From: an uncultured Coriobacteriaceae bacterium
Lineage (GTDB): Bacteria; Actinomycetota; Coriobacteriia; Coriobacteriales; Atopobiaceae
Length of the DNA: 63,699 bases
Reading direction: 5' to 3'
Assembly (NCBI GenBank): GCA_900552935.1
Contig: USBN01000005.1
Span: 1 to 63,699 of the forward strand
The number at the start of each line of letters is the position of its first letter. Position 1 is the stretch's first letter. This document shows, in pieces, positions 40,808-49,510 of this stretch. The position numbers and the translations under genes are program-made. The notes beneath the pieces are model-generated. The model was not told the origin of the DNA. It made no database searches and saw nothing but the letters and a program-made list of their open reading frames with translations.

Positions 40808-41268
40808 GTGGTTCTCCTCGTTTGTTGGTGGCACTGGGTCGAGTTAGCAGGGGCGGCGGTGCGAGCTGGCACGGCCGGGCGTGTTGGGATGACCGGGTTG
40901 CGTTCGGCACGACAATTCTAAGTAATTGACCGCAGTCAAACAGAAGCCTTTTGTGAACGGCCAAATGCTTTTGTGAGCGGGGCTTGCGCGGGGAGTGACG
41001 CATGACGAAACGGCATGTTTAGTTGGCGTAAGCGCGTCGAAAGCCCCGCTCGCCCAAACGCATATGTGGCAATTGCGCTTGGCGTGTAAGGATGGGCGAT
41101 CCATGGGAAGAAGCAAGGTGAGAGGCGGGCTTGCTCGCCTGGCGCATGGCTTTTGCCCGCCGGTGCGCCGTGGGGGATAGGCCCGCCCTCTCGATACGGG
41201 GCGAACGTTCGCTTCTGCCCGTCGCAGAGTGCCCGCTCGTCCAACACGTCAGAGAGAAAGGACGCATC
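40808..41268. other. Divergent intergenic region, 461 bases
   Basis: No gene can be supported here. It separates the oxidoreductase (minus) from desulfoferrodoxin (plus). Notable content: the direct repeat at 40948-40980, an AT-richer patch around 40915-40990, and AGAGAGAAAGG (41251-41261) acting as ribosome site for the downstream gene. Confidence 0.5.
40948..40980. promoter_or_regulatory. Direct repeat CTTTTGTGARCGG, possible regulator site
   Basis: CTTTTGTGAACGG (40948-40960) and CTTTTGTGAGCGG (40968-40980) differ by one base and are spaced 20 bp start to start, about two helical turns. They lie 140 bases upstream of the oxidoreductase start, where an activator or repressor could bind. 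No regulator gene is adjacent. Confidence 0.4.
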
Positions 41269-41661
41269 ATGGCCGAGCTCAAGTTCTTCCGCTGCAAGAA
41301 GTGCGGTGCCGTCCTGTGGTCCGCCGTGGACGGGGCATGCGTGCCCACGTGCTGCGGCGAGCCGATGACGGAACTCCGCGCCGGCGAGACCGATGGCGCG
41401 CACGAGAAGCATGTGCCCGCGCTCGAGCTGGAGGACGGAAAGCGCCTGCACGTTCGCGTGGGTGAGGTCGCTCATCCGATGCTCCCCGAGCACTACATCC
41501 AGTTCATTGCCATTGCGAGGCCGGACGGTACGGTCGAGTTCAAGCATCTGGCTCCGGGTGAAGCCCCCGAGGCGACGTTCTGCCTGCATGGCCAGGCGAG
41601 TGCCACGGTCTACGAGTTCTGCAACCTGCATGGGCTATGGAAGGCCGAGTACAAGGCGTAG
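41269..41661 (+). CDS. dfx: Desulfoferrodoxin (superoxide reductase)
   Basis: A 130-residue class I superoxide reductase that reduces superoxide to peroxide without making oxygen, typical of anaerobes. The N-terminal rubredoxin-like centre uses Cys9, Cys12, Cys28 and Cys29. The catalytic iron site uses His45/His48 (HEKHVP), His69/His75 (HPMLPEHYI), Cys118 and His121 (CNLHGLW). The sequence is complete. The ATG at 41269 follows GAGAGAAAGG. It is monocistronic. Presence of the N-terminal centre separates it from neelaredoxin-type enzymes. Confidence 0.95.
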   Translation: MAELKFFRCKKCGAVLWSAVDGACVPTCCGEPMTELRAGETDGAHEKHVPALELEDGKRLHVRVGEVAHPMLPEHYIQFIAIARPDGTVEFKHLAPGEAPEATFCLHGQASATVYEFCNLHGLWKAEYKA

Positions 41662-41820
41662 CCGCGAGTGCCAGTGCTTGGTTTCGACTGCGAATCCAGA
41701 GCCGGGCAATGGCTGCAACTGTTGGCGCAAAAGCATGGCTCAGCGCGCTAAATAGGCGTCATAGCTGCGGCTTCTGGCTTGCTTGAGGCGGGCGCTGGCG
41801 GGGAACAGCTCGAGGCAAAC

Positions 41821-41850
41821 AAAAAGGCCAGGGGCGCGATGCCCCTGGCC
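41821..41850 (-). terminator. Terminator of tRNA-Thr
   Basis: Stem GGCCAGGGGC/GCCCCTGGCC (41827-41836 and 41841-41850), with AAAAA on its left, so the minus-strand transcript ends in a U-run. It starts 11 bases after the tRNA 3' end. Confidence 0.9.
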
Positions 41851-41861
41851 TGAAATTACGC

Positions 41862-41937
41862 TGGAGCCAGCTACCAGACTTGAACTGGTGACCCCCGCTT
41901 TACGAGAGCGGTGCTCTACCAACTGAGCTAAGCTGGC
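41862..41937 (-). tRNA. tRNA-Thr, anticodon CGT
   Basis: The minus strand folds as a complete cloverleaf. Acceptor GCCAGCT pairs with AGCTGGC, the D arm holds GCTCAGTTGGTAGAGC, the anticodon stem is CCGCT/AGCGG with loop CTCGTAA (anticodon CGT), and the T arm is ACCAG/CTGGT with loop TTCAAGT. The 3' CCA is encoded. CGT reads ACG threonine codons. Confidence 0.96.
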
Positions 41938-41977
41938 GACTCCATGCGGTACGCGCTATCGCGCGCAGCGAATAGGA

Positions 41978-42007
41978 ACTATAGCGGAAACACCCGTATT
42001 TGCGCAA
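41978..42007 (-). promoter_or_regulatory. Probable tRNA-Thr promoter; rest of 41938-42268 is non-coding
   Basis: On the minus strand, TTGCGC (42002-42007) and TATAGT (41978-41983) are 18 bp apart, about 40 bases upstream of the tRNA. The remaining DNA to 42268 holds no gene I can support, only a TAGAAT -10-like box (42229-42234) for the HAD gene. Confidence 0.5.
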
Positions 42008-42268
42008 GAAGTTTGCGAGAAAAACTTGACGAGACTTTTGGCAACCTGTCGTGCTCGCCGGTCTCGAACGTGTTCGCGCGATCGCGCTGCCGAATCGGTC
42101 GCACGGGACCGCGTCCAAAGTGCTAACAAGCTCTCGCTTTCGGGAGCTACGCGCAAGTTCTCGCTTGCTGGCGTTGCGCGCGGGCACCCAGGATCTCCCG
42201 CCTTCGATCTGCTGTCCGTTACCTCTGCTAGAATCAACGACGCAAATCAACTAGCAGGGAGGATATTG

Positions 42269-42934
42269 ATGGAGCGTCCGCAGAAGGTAGACTGTGTCCT
42301 GTTCGATTGCGACGGCGTCCTGGTGGACTCCGAGCCCGTCGCGGCTCGCCGTAACGTCAAGGTTTTTCACATGCTCGACATTCCAGCGACGTATGAGGAC
42401 GCGCTGACGCTCTGTGGCTGTGACGGCGTCGCTGGCATTCCCACCATCGCCGCAAAGTACGGCAAGGAGATGGACAAGGAGCGTTTCGAGGCCAAGACCA
42501 CCGAGGCACGCGATAACGGCATTCTCCCGCGCACCATCTATATCGATCCCACTCTCGAGCTCAACGAGGGCGTCCGCGATCTTCTCGTCAGCCTGCGCGA
42601 GAAGGGCGTCAAGTGTGGCCTCATCTCCACCACCGTCGCCGCGCATGTCCTCGCGCTGCTCAACAGGTTTGGCCTTGTGTCGCTCTTCGACGTCATCATC
42701 GCGGGCGACATGGTGCAGAACAGGAAGCCCAACCCCGAGCCCTACCTTACCGCCATGGAGGTCCTCGGTACCACGCCCGAGCATGCCGTGGTTGTCGAGG
42801 ACTCCCCGACGGGCGTCGCCGCGGGCGTGGCCTCTGGCGCCTACGTGCTTGGCTATACGGGTTCGAGCGTCGTGCAAGACGTGAGCGCCGCTGCCGAGGT
42901 GCTCGCCAGCTACGCTGACTTTGACCTGATGTAG
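42269..42934 (+). CDS. HAD-superfamily hydrolase, beta-phosphoglucomutase-like
   Basis: A 221-residue HAD phosphatase with a type C1 cap. Motif I is CVLFDCDGVLVDSEP (nucleophile Asp near 12), motif II LISTTVAAH, the motif III lysine is NRKPNPEPYL, and motif IV VVEDSPTGV. This is the subclass containing phosphoglycolate phosphatases, beta-phosphoglucomutase and sugar-phosphate phosphatases. The ATG at 42269 has AGGGAGG seven bases upstream. Substrate cannot be assigned; an unlinked EamA permease gene follows 42 bases later and may be co-transcribed. Confidence 0.9.
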   Translation: MERPQKVDCVLFDCDGVLVDSEPVAARRNVKVFHMLDIPATYEDALTLCGCDGVAGIPTIAAKYGKEMDKERFEAKTTEARDNGILPRTIYIDPTLELNEGVRDLLVSLREKGVKCGLISTTVAAHVLALLNRFGLVSLFDVIIAGDMVQNRKPNPEPYLTAMEVLGTTPEHAVVVEDSPTGVAAGVASGAYVLGYTGSSVVQDVSAAAEVLASYADFDLM

Positions 42935-42976
42935 TCCATACGCTGCGATGGCGCGAACGGAAGGGTTGAGGACAGG

Positions 42977-44041
42977 ATGAGTGTGGACGAGGAGACCACG
43001 GTCGATATGGCCGTGGCCGAGGTGGCCTCGGCAGAAATGGACGCGAACGGGTCCCCGGCGGATGAGGCGTCCGTGGCAAACCCAACTGCATCCGAGGCGG
43101 AGGGCCTCGACGCCCCTGTTTCCGAGGCCTCCGCCTCGACGCAGCGGGGTCTGCTCGAGTCCTCTGCCTTCAACAAGGCCCTCATCGTTGCTTGTGCGCT
43201 CGCCTGGGGCTTCTCGTTCTTCGTGATGAAGGACGTCACGGAGCTCTTCCCGGTGTTCTGGCTTCTTCTCGTTCGTTTTGGCATCTCGAGCGCGATCATG
43301 GCCGTCGTTTTCCGCAAGGCGATCGCCGCGAACCTCAACCTCTCCGTGGTAAAGACGGGTGTGCTGCTCGGCGTGCTCTATGGTGCCGGCTACATCTTCC
43401 AGACCTATGGCATCGTCTTTACCACGCCCGGCAAGAATGCCTTCCTGACCGGCGTGTATTGCGTGCTTGTGCCGTTTTGCGCCTGGGCGTTGGGACATGG
43501 GCGTCCGCGCCGCGTGAGCCTGATCGCTGCGTTTGTGAGCCTCGTGGGCGCCGGCTTTGTCGTGCTCGACAACGGCCTGCCGCTCAACGTGGGCGATGCC
43601 CTGACCCTCGCGGGCTCGGTGTTCTACGCGCTTGAGATGGTGGTCGTCTCGTCTGAGGGCCGAGGCAAGGATGTCTGGGCGCTCACTTTCTGGCAGTTCG
43701 TCACCATCACGTTGATTGTGGCCGTGGGGTTCCTCCTCGTCGAAGAGGCGCCTGCTCCTGCGCTCTACACGTTCAGCAACGTCGCTTCCCTGGTCTTCCT
43801 TGCCGTTGTGTGCTCGTTCGGGACGCTCGCGCTTCTCAACTATGCCCTCACGAAGGTTGACCCGGCGAGCGGCTCGCTCCTCTCGTCACTTGAGAGCCCG
43901 AGTGGCGTGGCGTTCTCTGTCGCGTTTGGTTATGAGAGTCTCACGCCCAAGCTCCTGGTGGGCTTCGTGCTCATCTTCGCGGGCATTGTCTTCTCCGAGG
44001 TGGGGGAGCGTCTCATCGAGTGCTGGCCGAGCCGGAGGTAG
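42977..44041 (+). CDS. EamA/DMT-family transporter with acidic N-terminal tail
   Basis: A 354-residue permease with ten predicted membrane helices arranged as two EamA repeats (first repeat ALAWGFSFFVMKDVTELFPV, typical for the family). The second repeat ends LSSLESPSGVAFSVAFGYE, where homologues have a conserved ExP motif. Substrates in the family are amino acids, nucleosides or other metabolites. The first 65 residues are acidic and low in complexity, like the tails of the ABC proteins at 36560 and 38519. The terminator 39 bases downstream is shared with the convergent gene. Confidence 0.88.
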   Translation: MSVDEETTVDMAVAEVASAEMDANGSPADEASVANPTASEAEGLDAPVSEASASTQRGLLESSAFNKALIVACALAWGFSFFVMKDVTELFPVFWLLLVRFGISSAIMAVVFRKAIAANLNLSVVKTGVLLGVLYGAGYIFQTYGIVFTTPGKNAFLTGVYCVLVPFCAWALGHGRPRRVSLIAAFVSLVGAGFVVLDNGLPLNVGDALTLAGSVFYALEMVVVSSEGRGKDVWALTFWQFVTITLIVAVGFLLVEEAPAPALYTFSNVASLVFLAVVCSFGTLALLNYALTKVDPASGSLLSSLESPSGVAFSVAFGYESLTPKLLVGFVLIFAGIVFSEVGERLIECWPSRR

Positions 44042-44079
44042 CTTGGGGGAGCCAGCGCGCGTTGCCGTGACACAAAGCG

Positions 44080-44116
44080 AAAAGCGCCGCAGTCCTTGTT
44101 GGGCTGCGGCGCTTTT
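44080..44116. terminator. Bidirectional terminator
   Basis: AAAAGCGCCGCAG (44080-44092) pairs with CTGCGGCGCTTTT (44104-44116), symmetric A- and T-tails serving convergent genes. Confidence 0.9.
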
Positions 44117-44157
44117 GGCGTGCGGAAACTGGCTCGCGAAGGTCGATCCGATGCCCC

Positions 44158-45228
44158 TTAGGCGCTCAGCTTGCCTGCGAGCTCGAGGACCTCGGCCACG
44201 TCTGCGACCTCCGTCGCCCAGGAGCAGACGAAGCGGATGACGCGGCGGCCGTCCTCCAGGACGTAGAAGGTCTCGCAACCCACGGCGGCCTCGAGAGCCT
44301 CGGTCTGCTCGGGCGTAGCCGTCACGAAGACCTGGTTGCTGGTGGAGTTGCCGTAGAGCTCATAGCCGGCGGAGACGAGACCCTCGCGAAGGGCGGTCGC
44401 CTGCTCGTTGGCGTGACGGGCGAGCTGCCAGTAGAGCTCCTCCGAGCCATCCTCCTGCTTGGCGAAGGCGGCCTCGAACTGGGCGCCCATCAGGAAGCCC
44501 TTGGCGAGAAGGCCGCCGCGCTCCTTCTGGAGGAACGGGAAGGCCTCGCGTAGGCGCTCTGCGTGCTTGCTGTGACCGCAGATTACGACGGCCTCGCCCA
44601 TGAGCATGCCATTCTTCGTGCCGCCGATGTAGAAGGCGTCGACGCGGCTGGCGATGTAGGGGAGGGTGAGGTCGTTGCCGGGGGCGGTGAGGGCGCTGCC
44701 GAGACGGGCGCCGTCGAGGAAGATGCCCAGGTCATGGCTGCGGGCCCAGTCGCAGATGGCGTCGAAGCGCTCGCGGTCCCAGACGCCGCCGAGCTCCGTC
44801 GCGTCGGTGATGTAGATGGCCGCCGGGCGCGTCATGTGGCGGCCGGTGCCCATCTGGAACTGATAGACGCGCTCCGCCGCCTCGGGGCTGAGGAAGCCGT
44901 CGCGATCAGTCGTGGGGAGGCTGGTGCGGCCGGTGGCGCCAAGCGCGCCCGTCTCGTGCACGATGATGTGCGCGTCAGGCGTGCAGATGACGCCCTCCCA
45001 GTCGCGGAGCATGCCGTTGAGGCAGATGACGTTGGCGCTGGTGCCGCCGATGCAGAACTCAACCATGGCGTCCGGGCACTCGCATGCGGCGCGGATGAGC
45101 TCGCGGGCGTGGTCGCAGTGGGCGTCGCCCTCCGAATAGCCCACGTTCTGCTCTGCGCTCACGTGACAGACGGCGTCGAGAATCTGGGGCGCGGCGCCCT
45201 CTGAGTAATCGTTGCGGAACAGGTGCAT
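44158..45228 (-). CDS. Low-specificity threonine aldolase (beta-eliminating lyase family)
   Basis: A 356-residue fold-type I PLP enzyme cleaving L-(allo)threonine to glycine and acetaldehyde or a related reaction. Family features are FRNDYSEGAAPQILDAV at the start, FCIGGTSANVICLNGMLRDW, FLDGARLGSAL with the PLP-pairing Asp, and the Schiff-base lysine in FYIGGTKNGMLMGEA. The ATG at 45228 has GAGGAGG upstream. It is monocistronic. Other members act on 3-hydroxy amino acids, so exact specificity is inferred. Confidence 0.9.
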   Translation of the reverse strand: MHLFRNDYSEGAAPQILDAVCHVSAEQNVGYSEGDAHCDHARELIRAACECPDAMVEFCIGGTSANVICLNGMLRDWEGVICTPDAHIIVHETGALGATGRTSLPTTDRDGFLSPEAAERVYQFQMGTGRHMTRPAAIYITDATELGGVWDRERFDAICDWARSHDLGIFLDGARLGSALTAPGNDLTLPYIASRVDAFYIGGTKNGMLMGEAVVICGHSKHAERLREAFPFLQKERGGLLAKGFLMGAQFEAAFAKQEDGSEELYWQLARHANEQATALREGLVSAGYELYGNSTSNQVFVTATPEQTEALEAAVGCETFYVLEDGRRVIRFVCSWATEVADVAEVLELAGKLSA

Positions 45229-45556
45229 GGGTCCTCCTCGTCAAGCCGGTGTGGGAACTGCCTCGCCGGCTTCTCGAATTTAGTGCTTGCTGGAGGTCAT
45301 GATAGCGTGACGCGGGCTTGCGGTGCGGTCTGCTTGGATATTATGCCTTGGCGAGCGTTAGTGACTTCAGTAAAGCAGGCGATGCGGACACAAAATCAGA
45401 GCCTTTTGGGGCGGCCTAACCGGGTGCTTCGGAGAGGGAATGCACGCAAATGGGGGGCATTTGCCCTCGTGCTTGGTACACCTGGTTCGCGTCGTCAGGT
45501 GTGTCCATCCCTCGCGGTATACTAGCCGGGTTGAACCCGAGTGAGAGGATGCCACG
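45229..45556. other. Divergent promoter region of the threonine aldolase and hisS genes
   Basis: No gene is supported. TATACT at 45518-45523 is a good -10 box for hisS, giving a leader of about 30 bases, too short for a T-box. I looked for T-box signatures upstream and found none. Confidence 0.5.
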
Positions 45557-46873
45557 ATGGCGAACAAGGCAGAGGGCACCGAGGACCTGTTCGGCGCGCG
45601 CATGCGTGCCTGGGAGCGCATGCAGAAGACGGCCCGCGAGACGTTCGAGCCCTATGGCTTCGGCGCCATCGAGACCCCGGCGATGGAGCAGGTCTCCACG
45701 TTCGTACATGGCATCGGCGAGTCGACGGACGTCGTGCGCAAGGAGATGTTCCGCGTCTTCTCCGGCGCCCTGCTCGACCGCGTCTTCCAGGCCGGCGACG
45801 AGAGTGGCCTCAAGCCCAAGCAGCGCCTCGCCATGCGCCCCGAGGGCACGGCGGGCGTCGTTCGTGCCGCCGTCGAGAACAACTTCGTCCCGCAGGGCGG
45901 CGCTCCCGTGAAGCTGTGGTACGCAGAGCCGATGTTCCGTGGCGAGCGTCCGCAGAAGGGCCGTCTCCGCCAGTTCCACCAGGTGGGTGTCGAGTGGCTG
46001 GGCGCCCCCGATCCGGCGGCTGACGCCGAGTGCATCATCATGCTGGTGGACTTCTACAAGGCCCTCGGCATCGACCCCGCTCATCTCCACCTCGCCATCA
46101 ACTCGATGGGCGACGCCGCGTGCCGCCCCGCCTATCGCGAGAAGGTCCGCCAGTTCATCCTTGACCATGCTGACGAGATGTGCGACGAGTGCCGCGAGCG
46201 TGCGGAGATCAACCCGCTGCGCGCCTTCGATTGCAAGAACGCCCACTGCCGCGATGTCATGGCGGGCGCTCCGCTCGCCCACGAGAACCTCTGCGAGGAG
46301 TGCTCCGCCCACTACGAGCAGGTGAAGCGCTACCTCGACGAGGCGGGCATCGCCTACGAGGAGGACCCGACGCTCGTCCGCGGCCTCGACTACTACACGC
46401 GCACCGTCTTCGAGGTTGACTACACGCCCGATCCGGCAATTGGCGCCATCGGTGGCGGCGGCCGCTATGACGGCCTCATGGAGCTCGAGGGCGGCAAGCC
46501 CACGCCTGGCATCGGCTTTGCCGTTGGCTTCGAGCGCATCATGCTCGCCCTCGAGGCGGAGGGCGTCGACCTCGGTGGCATGGAGCCTTCCTGCGTCTAC
46601 GTCGCCGGCACCGAGGCCGAAATGCGCCCGGCGGTCTTCTCGGCCACGCTCGCGCTTCGCCGCGCGGGCATTCGCACCGAGGCGGACTACCAGGGCCGCA
46701 GCCTCAAGGCGCAGTTCAAGCAGGCTGACAAGCACAATGCCGAGCTCTGCGTGGTCATCGGCCCTGACGAGGTCGCCGCTGGCACCGCCACGATTCGCGA
46801 CATGAAGACCCACGAGCAGACGAGCGTCGCCATGGCGGAGCTCGCCTCCGCCGTCGCCGAACGCCTGGCCTAG
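45557..46873 (+). CDS. hisS: Histidyl-tRNA synthetase
   Basis: Class II synthetase of 438 residues that charges tRNA-His. Motif 1 lies around GFGAIETPAMEQVSTFV, motif 2 LWYAEPMFRGERPQKGRLRQ, HisA motif LVRGLDYYTRTVFE, and motif 3 TPGIGFAVGFERIML. Two small insertion cysteine pairs (CDECRERAEINPLRAFDCK and CRDV...CEEC) sit in the catalytic-core insertion domain. The C-terminal anticodon-binding domain is complete. The ATG at 45557 follows GAGAGG. The pseudouridine synthase gene begins three bases after the stop. Confidence 0.97.
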   Translation: MANKAEGTEDLFGARMRAWERMQKTARETFEPYGFGAIETPAMEQVSTFVHGIGESTDVVRKEMFRVFSGALLDRVFQAGDESGLKPKQRLAMRPEGTAGVVRAAVENNFVPQGGAPVKLWYAEPMFRGERPQKGRLRQFHQVGVEWLGAPDPAADAECIIMLVDFYKALGIDPAHLHLAINSMGDAACRPAYREKVRQFILDHADEMCDECRERAEINPLRAFDCKNAHCRDVMAGAPLAHENLCEECSAHYEQVKRYLDEAGIAYEEDPTLVRGLDYYTRTVFEVDYTPDPAIGAIGGGGRYDGLMELEGGKPTPGIGFAVGFERIMLALEAEGVDLGGMEPSCVYVAGTEAEMRPAVFSATLALRRAGIRTEADYQGRSLKAQFKQADKHNAELCVVIGPDEVAAGTATIRDMKTHEQTSVAMAELASAVAERLA

Positions 46874-46876
46874 GGC

Positions 46877-47632
46877 GTGGCGCGTACATACGACAACGCC
46901 TCCGCGGGCGCGAGCGGGCTCTCTGGCGAGGGCTTGGCCGCGCCCGCGGTCGTCTACGAGGATGAGTGGCTGCTCGCGGTGGATAAGCCCGCGGGTATCA
47001 TCGTGCATGGCGATGGCACGGGCGCGGCCTCGCTCACGGACCTCGTCCGCGCGCACCTCGAGCGCGAGGGGAGGGTCGAGGCCGCATCGCAGCTCCAGGC
47101 CGTGCAGCGCCTCGACCGCGACACGACGGGGCTCGTGCTGTTCAGCCTGGACAAGGCCGTGCAGCCCAAGCTCGACACGCTCGTGGCGAGCCATGACGGA
47201 ATCGAGAAGCGCTACCTCGCCGTCGTCCGCGGCGAGCTGCCGGAGGGCCTGCGCGAGATAGACGCACCTCTCGCTCGCGACCGCCATGACGCGCGTCGCA
47301 TGCGCGTGGACGCGCACGGCAAGTCCAGCCTCACGCTCGTGCGCCGCCTTGCGGTTGCGGGGGCGCGCGGCAAGCGCGTCTCGCTCGTCGAGCTTACGCT
47401 CAGGACGGGCCGCAAGCACCAGATTCGCGTCCACCTCTCGAGCCGCGGCTACCCGATCGTGGGAGACGCCCTCTACGGCGTGCCGGCGGACCGAGGCGGC
47501 CGCGTGCCGCTCATGCTGCACGCTGCGAGCGAGACGCTCGTGCATCCTGTGACGGGCGAACGGCTGGTTTTGGCCGGCGAGTGGCCCGAACGTTTCTCGA
47601 ATCTCGGTTTCGCGTCGCGGGAAGTCGAGTAG
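46877..47632 (+). CDS. RluA-family 23S/tRNA pseudouridine synthase
   Basis: A 251-residue RNA pseudouridine synthase of the RluA/RluD family. The catalytic Asp is in AVQRLDRDTTGLVLFS (RLDRDTSG motif). Other landmarks are VDKPAGIIVHGDG, VELTLRTGRKHQIRVHLS and YPIVGDALYG. The S4 RNA-binding domain of RluD is absent. It starts with GTG three bases after hisS, so both are translated from one mRNA. The exact uridine target is not predictable. Confidence 0.92.
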   Translation: MARTYDNASAGASGLSGEGLAAPAVVYEDEWLLAVDKPAGIIVHGDGTGAASLTDLVRAHLEREGRVEAASQLQAVQRLDRDTTGLVLFSLDKAVQPKLDTLVASHDGIEKRYLAVVRGELPEGLREIDAPLARDRHDARRMRVDAHGKSSLTLVRRLAVAGARGKRVSLVELTLRTGRKHQIRVHLSSRGYPIVGDALYGVPADRGGRVPLMLHAASETLVHPVTGERLVLAGEWPERFSNLGFASREVE

Positions 47633-47887
47633 CAGGCAATGCTGCCTGGCAATATGGCGGTGTTGTGGCCACGTCGTTCCGTATGACGAACGCCATTCCG
47701 TATTTCTCACGCAATGCTCGAGTTGCTATGTCTGAGCTGCTAAGATGGTCACGAATGACTGGACATTCACGGGCGTGGGTTCCGCGCGCCGCGAATGCCA
47801 GATCGCTTGCGCGAGACGCCCGCCATGGGGATGGCGCACGCCTCGTGGTCCCATTGGGATGGGGCAACCTTCAAGGAGAGGACGCTT

Positions 47888-49510
47888 ATGTCTGGAACCA
47901 TGCGTGGCGTGTATACAAATCTGACTGAGATTCGTCGCAGGGTCTTCGCCGAGGTGGCGAAGATCGCCTATGACGCCGGTGGCGATAACGCGGAGGAGGG
48001 GCTCGACTCCATCGCGCACAACCTCCGCAACCTGCCCTATGAGATCATCCCTGGCGATGTGGCGACGTACCGCGAGTCCGTTTTCCTCGAGCGCGCCATC
48101 GTCCAGGAGCGCATCCGCCTTGCCATGGGTCTCCCGCTCCAGGACCTCGATCGTCCGGAGGGCGTGACGGAGGGCCTCAAGAAGGCCGCGGTGCCCGAGA
48201 CCTACTATGAGGCGCCGCTGGTCAACGTTATCAAGTTCGCTTGCAACGCCTGCGAGGACAACGTCTATCGCGTCATGCCCAACGCCTGCCAGGGCTGCCT
48301 CGCGCACCCCTGCCGCGAGATCTGTCCCAAGGGCGCCATCACGTTCAAGGACAAGAAGGCCTTCATCGACCACGAGAAGTGCATCAAGTGCGGTCGTTGC
48401 GCGAGCGTCTGCCCCTACCAGGCGATCCATCACCACGTGCGCCCCTGTGCTGATGCCTGTGGCATGCACGCCATCGGCTCCGACGAGCACGGCCGCGCCG
48501 AGATCAACTACGAGAAGTGCGTCTCCTGCGGCCAGTGCCTCGTGAACTGCCCGTTTGGTGCCATCGCCGACAAGAGCCAGATCTTCCAGACGATCATGGC
48601 CATCAATGCCGGCGACGAGGTCATCGCCGAGGTCGCGCCCGCGTTCGTGGGCCAGTTTGGCGGCAAGGGCAACGTCGACAAGCTTCGCGAGGCCTTCAAG
48701 GATCTTGGCTTTGCCGGCATGGAGGAGGTCGCGCTTGGCGCGGACCTCTGCACCGTCGAGGAGGCGGAGGACTTCCTCAAGGAGGTTCCCGAGAAGATCC
48801 CGTTCATGGGCACCTCGTGCTGTCCCGCGTGGTCCGTCATGGCGAAGAAGGAGTTCCCCGAGCACGCGGGATGCGTCTCGATGGCCCTCACCCCGATGAC
48901 GCTCACGGCGAGGCTTATTCGCAAGCAGCACCCCAACGCCAAGATCGTCTTCGTTGGCCCGTGCTCTGCCAAGAAGCTCGAGGCCATGCGTAGGAGCGTG
49001 AAGAGCGAGGTCGACTTCGTGCTGACCTTCGAGGAGATGGCCGGTATGATGCGCGCCAAGGACATCGACTACACGAGCCTTGCTGGCGAGGGCGGCGACT
49101 TCGAGGTCGCCAGCGCTGACGCCCGCGGCTTTGCCGTGGCTGGCGGCGTTGCGAACGCCGTAGTCAACGCGATTCACCGTCGCCATCCTGACCGCGAGGT
49201 CAACGTCGTGAACGCAGAGGGCCTGGACGAGTGCCGCAAGATGATGAAGGCTGCCGTGAAGGGCAAGTACAACGGCTACCTGCTCGAGGGTATGGCTTGC
49301 CCGGGCGGCTGCGTTGCCGGCGCGGGTACGCTGCAGGCGGTTGCCAAGACGACGGGCGCGGTGAAGATGTACGCCAAGAAGAGCGAGCGCAAGAACGCCA
49401 CGGAGAACGCCTACTGCGACCTGATTCCCGAGCTCGAGCGTCCCGAGGACGGCAAGCACGGTGACGAGCTTGTCGCTGAGAGCACCGAGGCCTCGGTTCC
49501 CAAGAAGTAG
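47888..49510 (+). CDS. Monomeric [FeFe] hydrogenase, group B-like
   Basis: A 540-residue soluble enzyme with four-Cys ferredoxin motifs followed by the H-cluster domain. The N-terminal region has CNACEDNVYRVMPNACQGC with CREICPKG, then CIKCGRCASVCP and CVSCGQCLVNCP. H-cluster motifs are L1 TSCCPAW, L2 VGPCSAKKLEA (Gly in place of the Met of group A MPCxxKxxE) and L3 EGMACPGGCVAGAG, giving the four cluster cysteines and the bridging Cys. These match group B more than the classic group A enzymes. The family reversibly reduces protons with ferredoxin. Maturases HydEFG are not in this window. The ATG at 47888 has AAGGAGAGG. It is monocistronic. Confidence 0.92.
   Translation: MSGTMRGVYTNLTEIRRRVFAEVAKIAYDAGGDNAEEGLDSIAHNLRNLPYEIIPGDVATYRESVFLERAIVQERIRLAMGLPLQDLDRPEGVTEGLKKAAVPETYYEAPLVNVIKFACNACEDNVYRVMPNACQGCLAHPCREICPKGAITFKDKKAFIDHEKCIKCGRCASVCPYQAIHHHVRPCADACGMHAIGSDEHGRAEINYEKCVSCGQCLVNCPFGAIADKSQIFQTIMAINAGDEVIAEVAPAFVGQFGGKGNVDKLREAFKDLGFAGMEEVALGADLCTVEEAEDFLKEVPEKIPFMGTSCCPAWSVMAKKEFPEHAGCVSMALTPMTLTARLIRKQHPNAKIVFVGPCSAKKLEAMRRSVKSEVDFVLTFEEMAGMMRAKDIDYTSLAGEGGDFEVASADARGFAVAGGVANAVVNAIHRRHPDREVNVVNAEGLDECRKMMKAAVKGKYNGYLLEGMACPGGCVAGAGTLQAVAKTTGAVKMYAKKSERKNATENAYCDLIPELERPEDGKHGDELVAESTEASVPKK

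Noticed and set aside
41740..41922. Short minus-strand open frame overlapping the tRNA
   Set aside because: It reads through tRNA-Thr and its terminator, a common false protein.
45416..47710. Long minus-strand open frame opposite hisS and the pseudouridine synthase gene
   Set aside because: Antisense shadow; spans two real genes and their junction with no domain.
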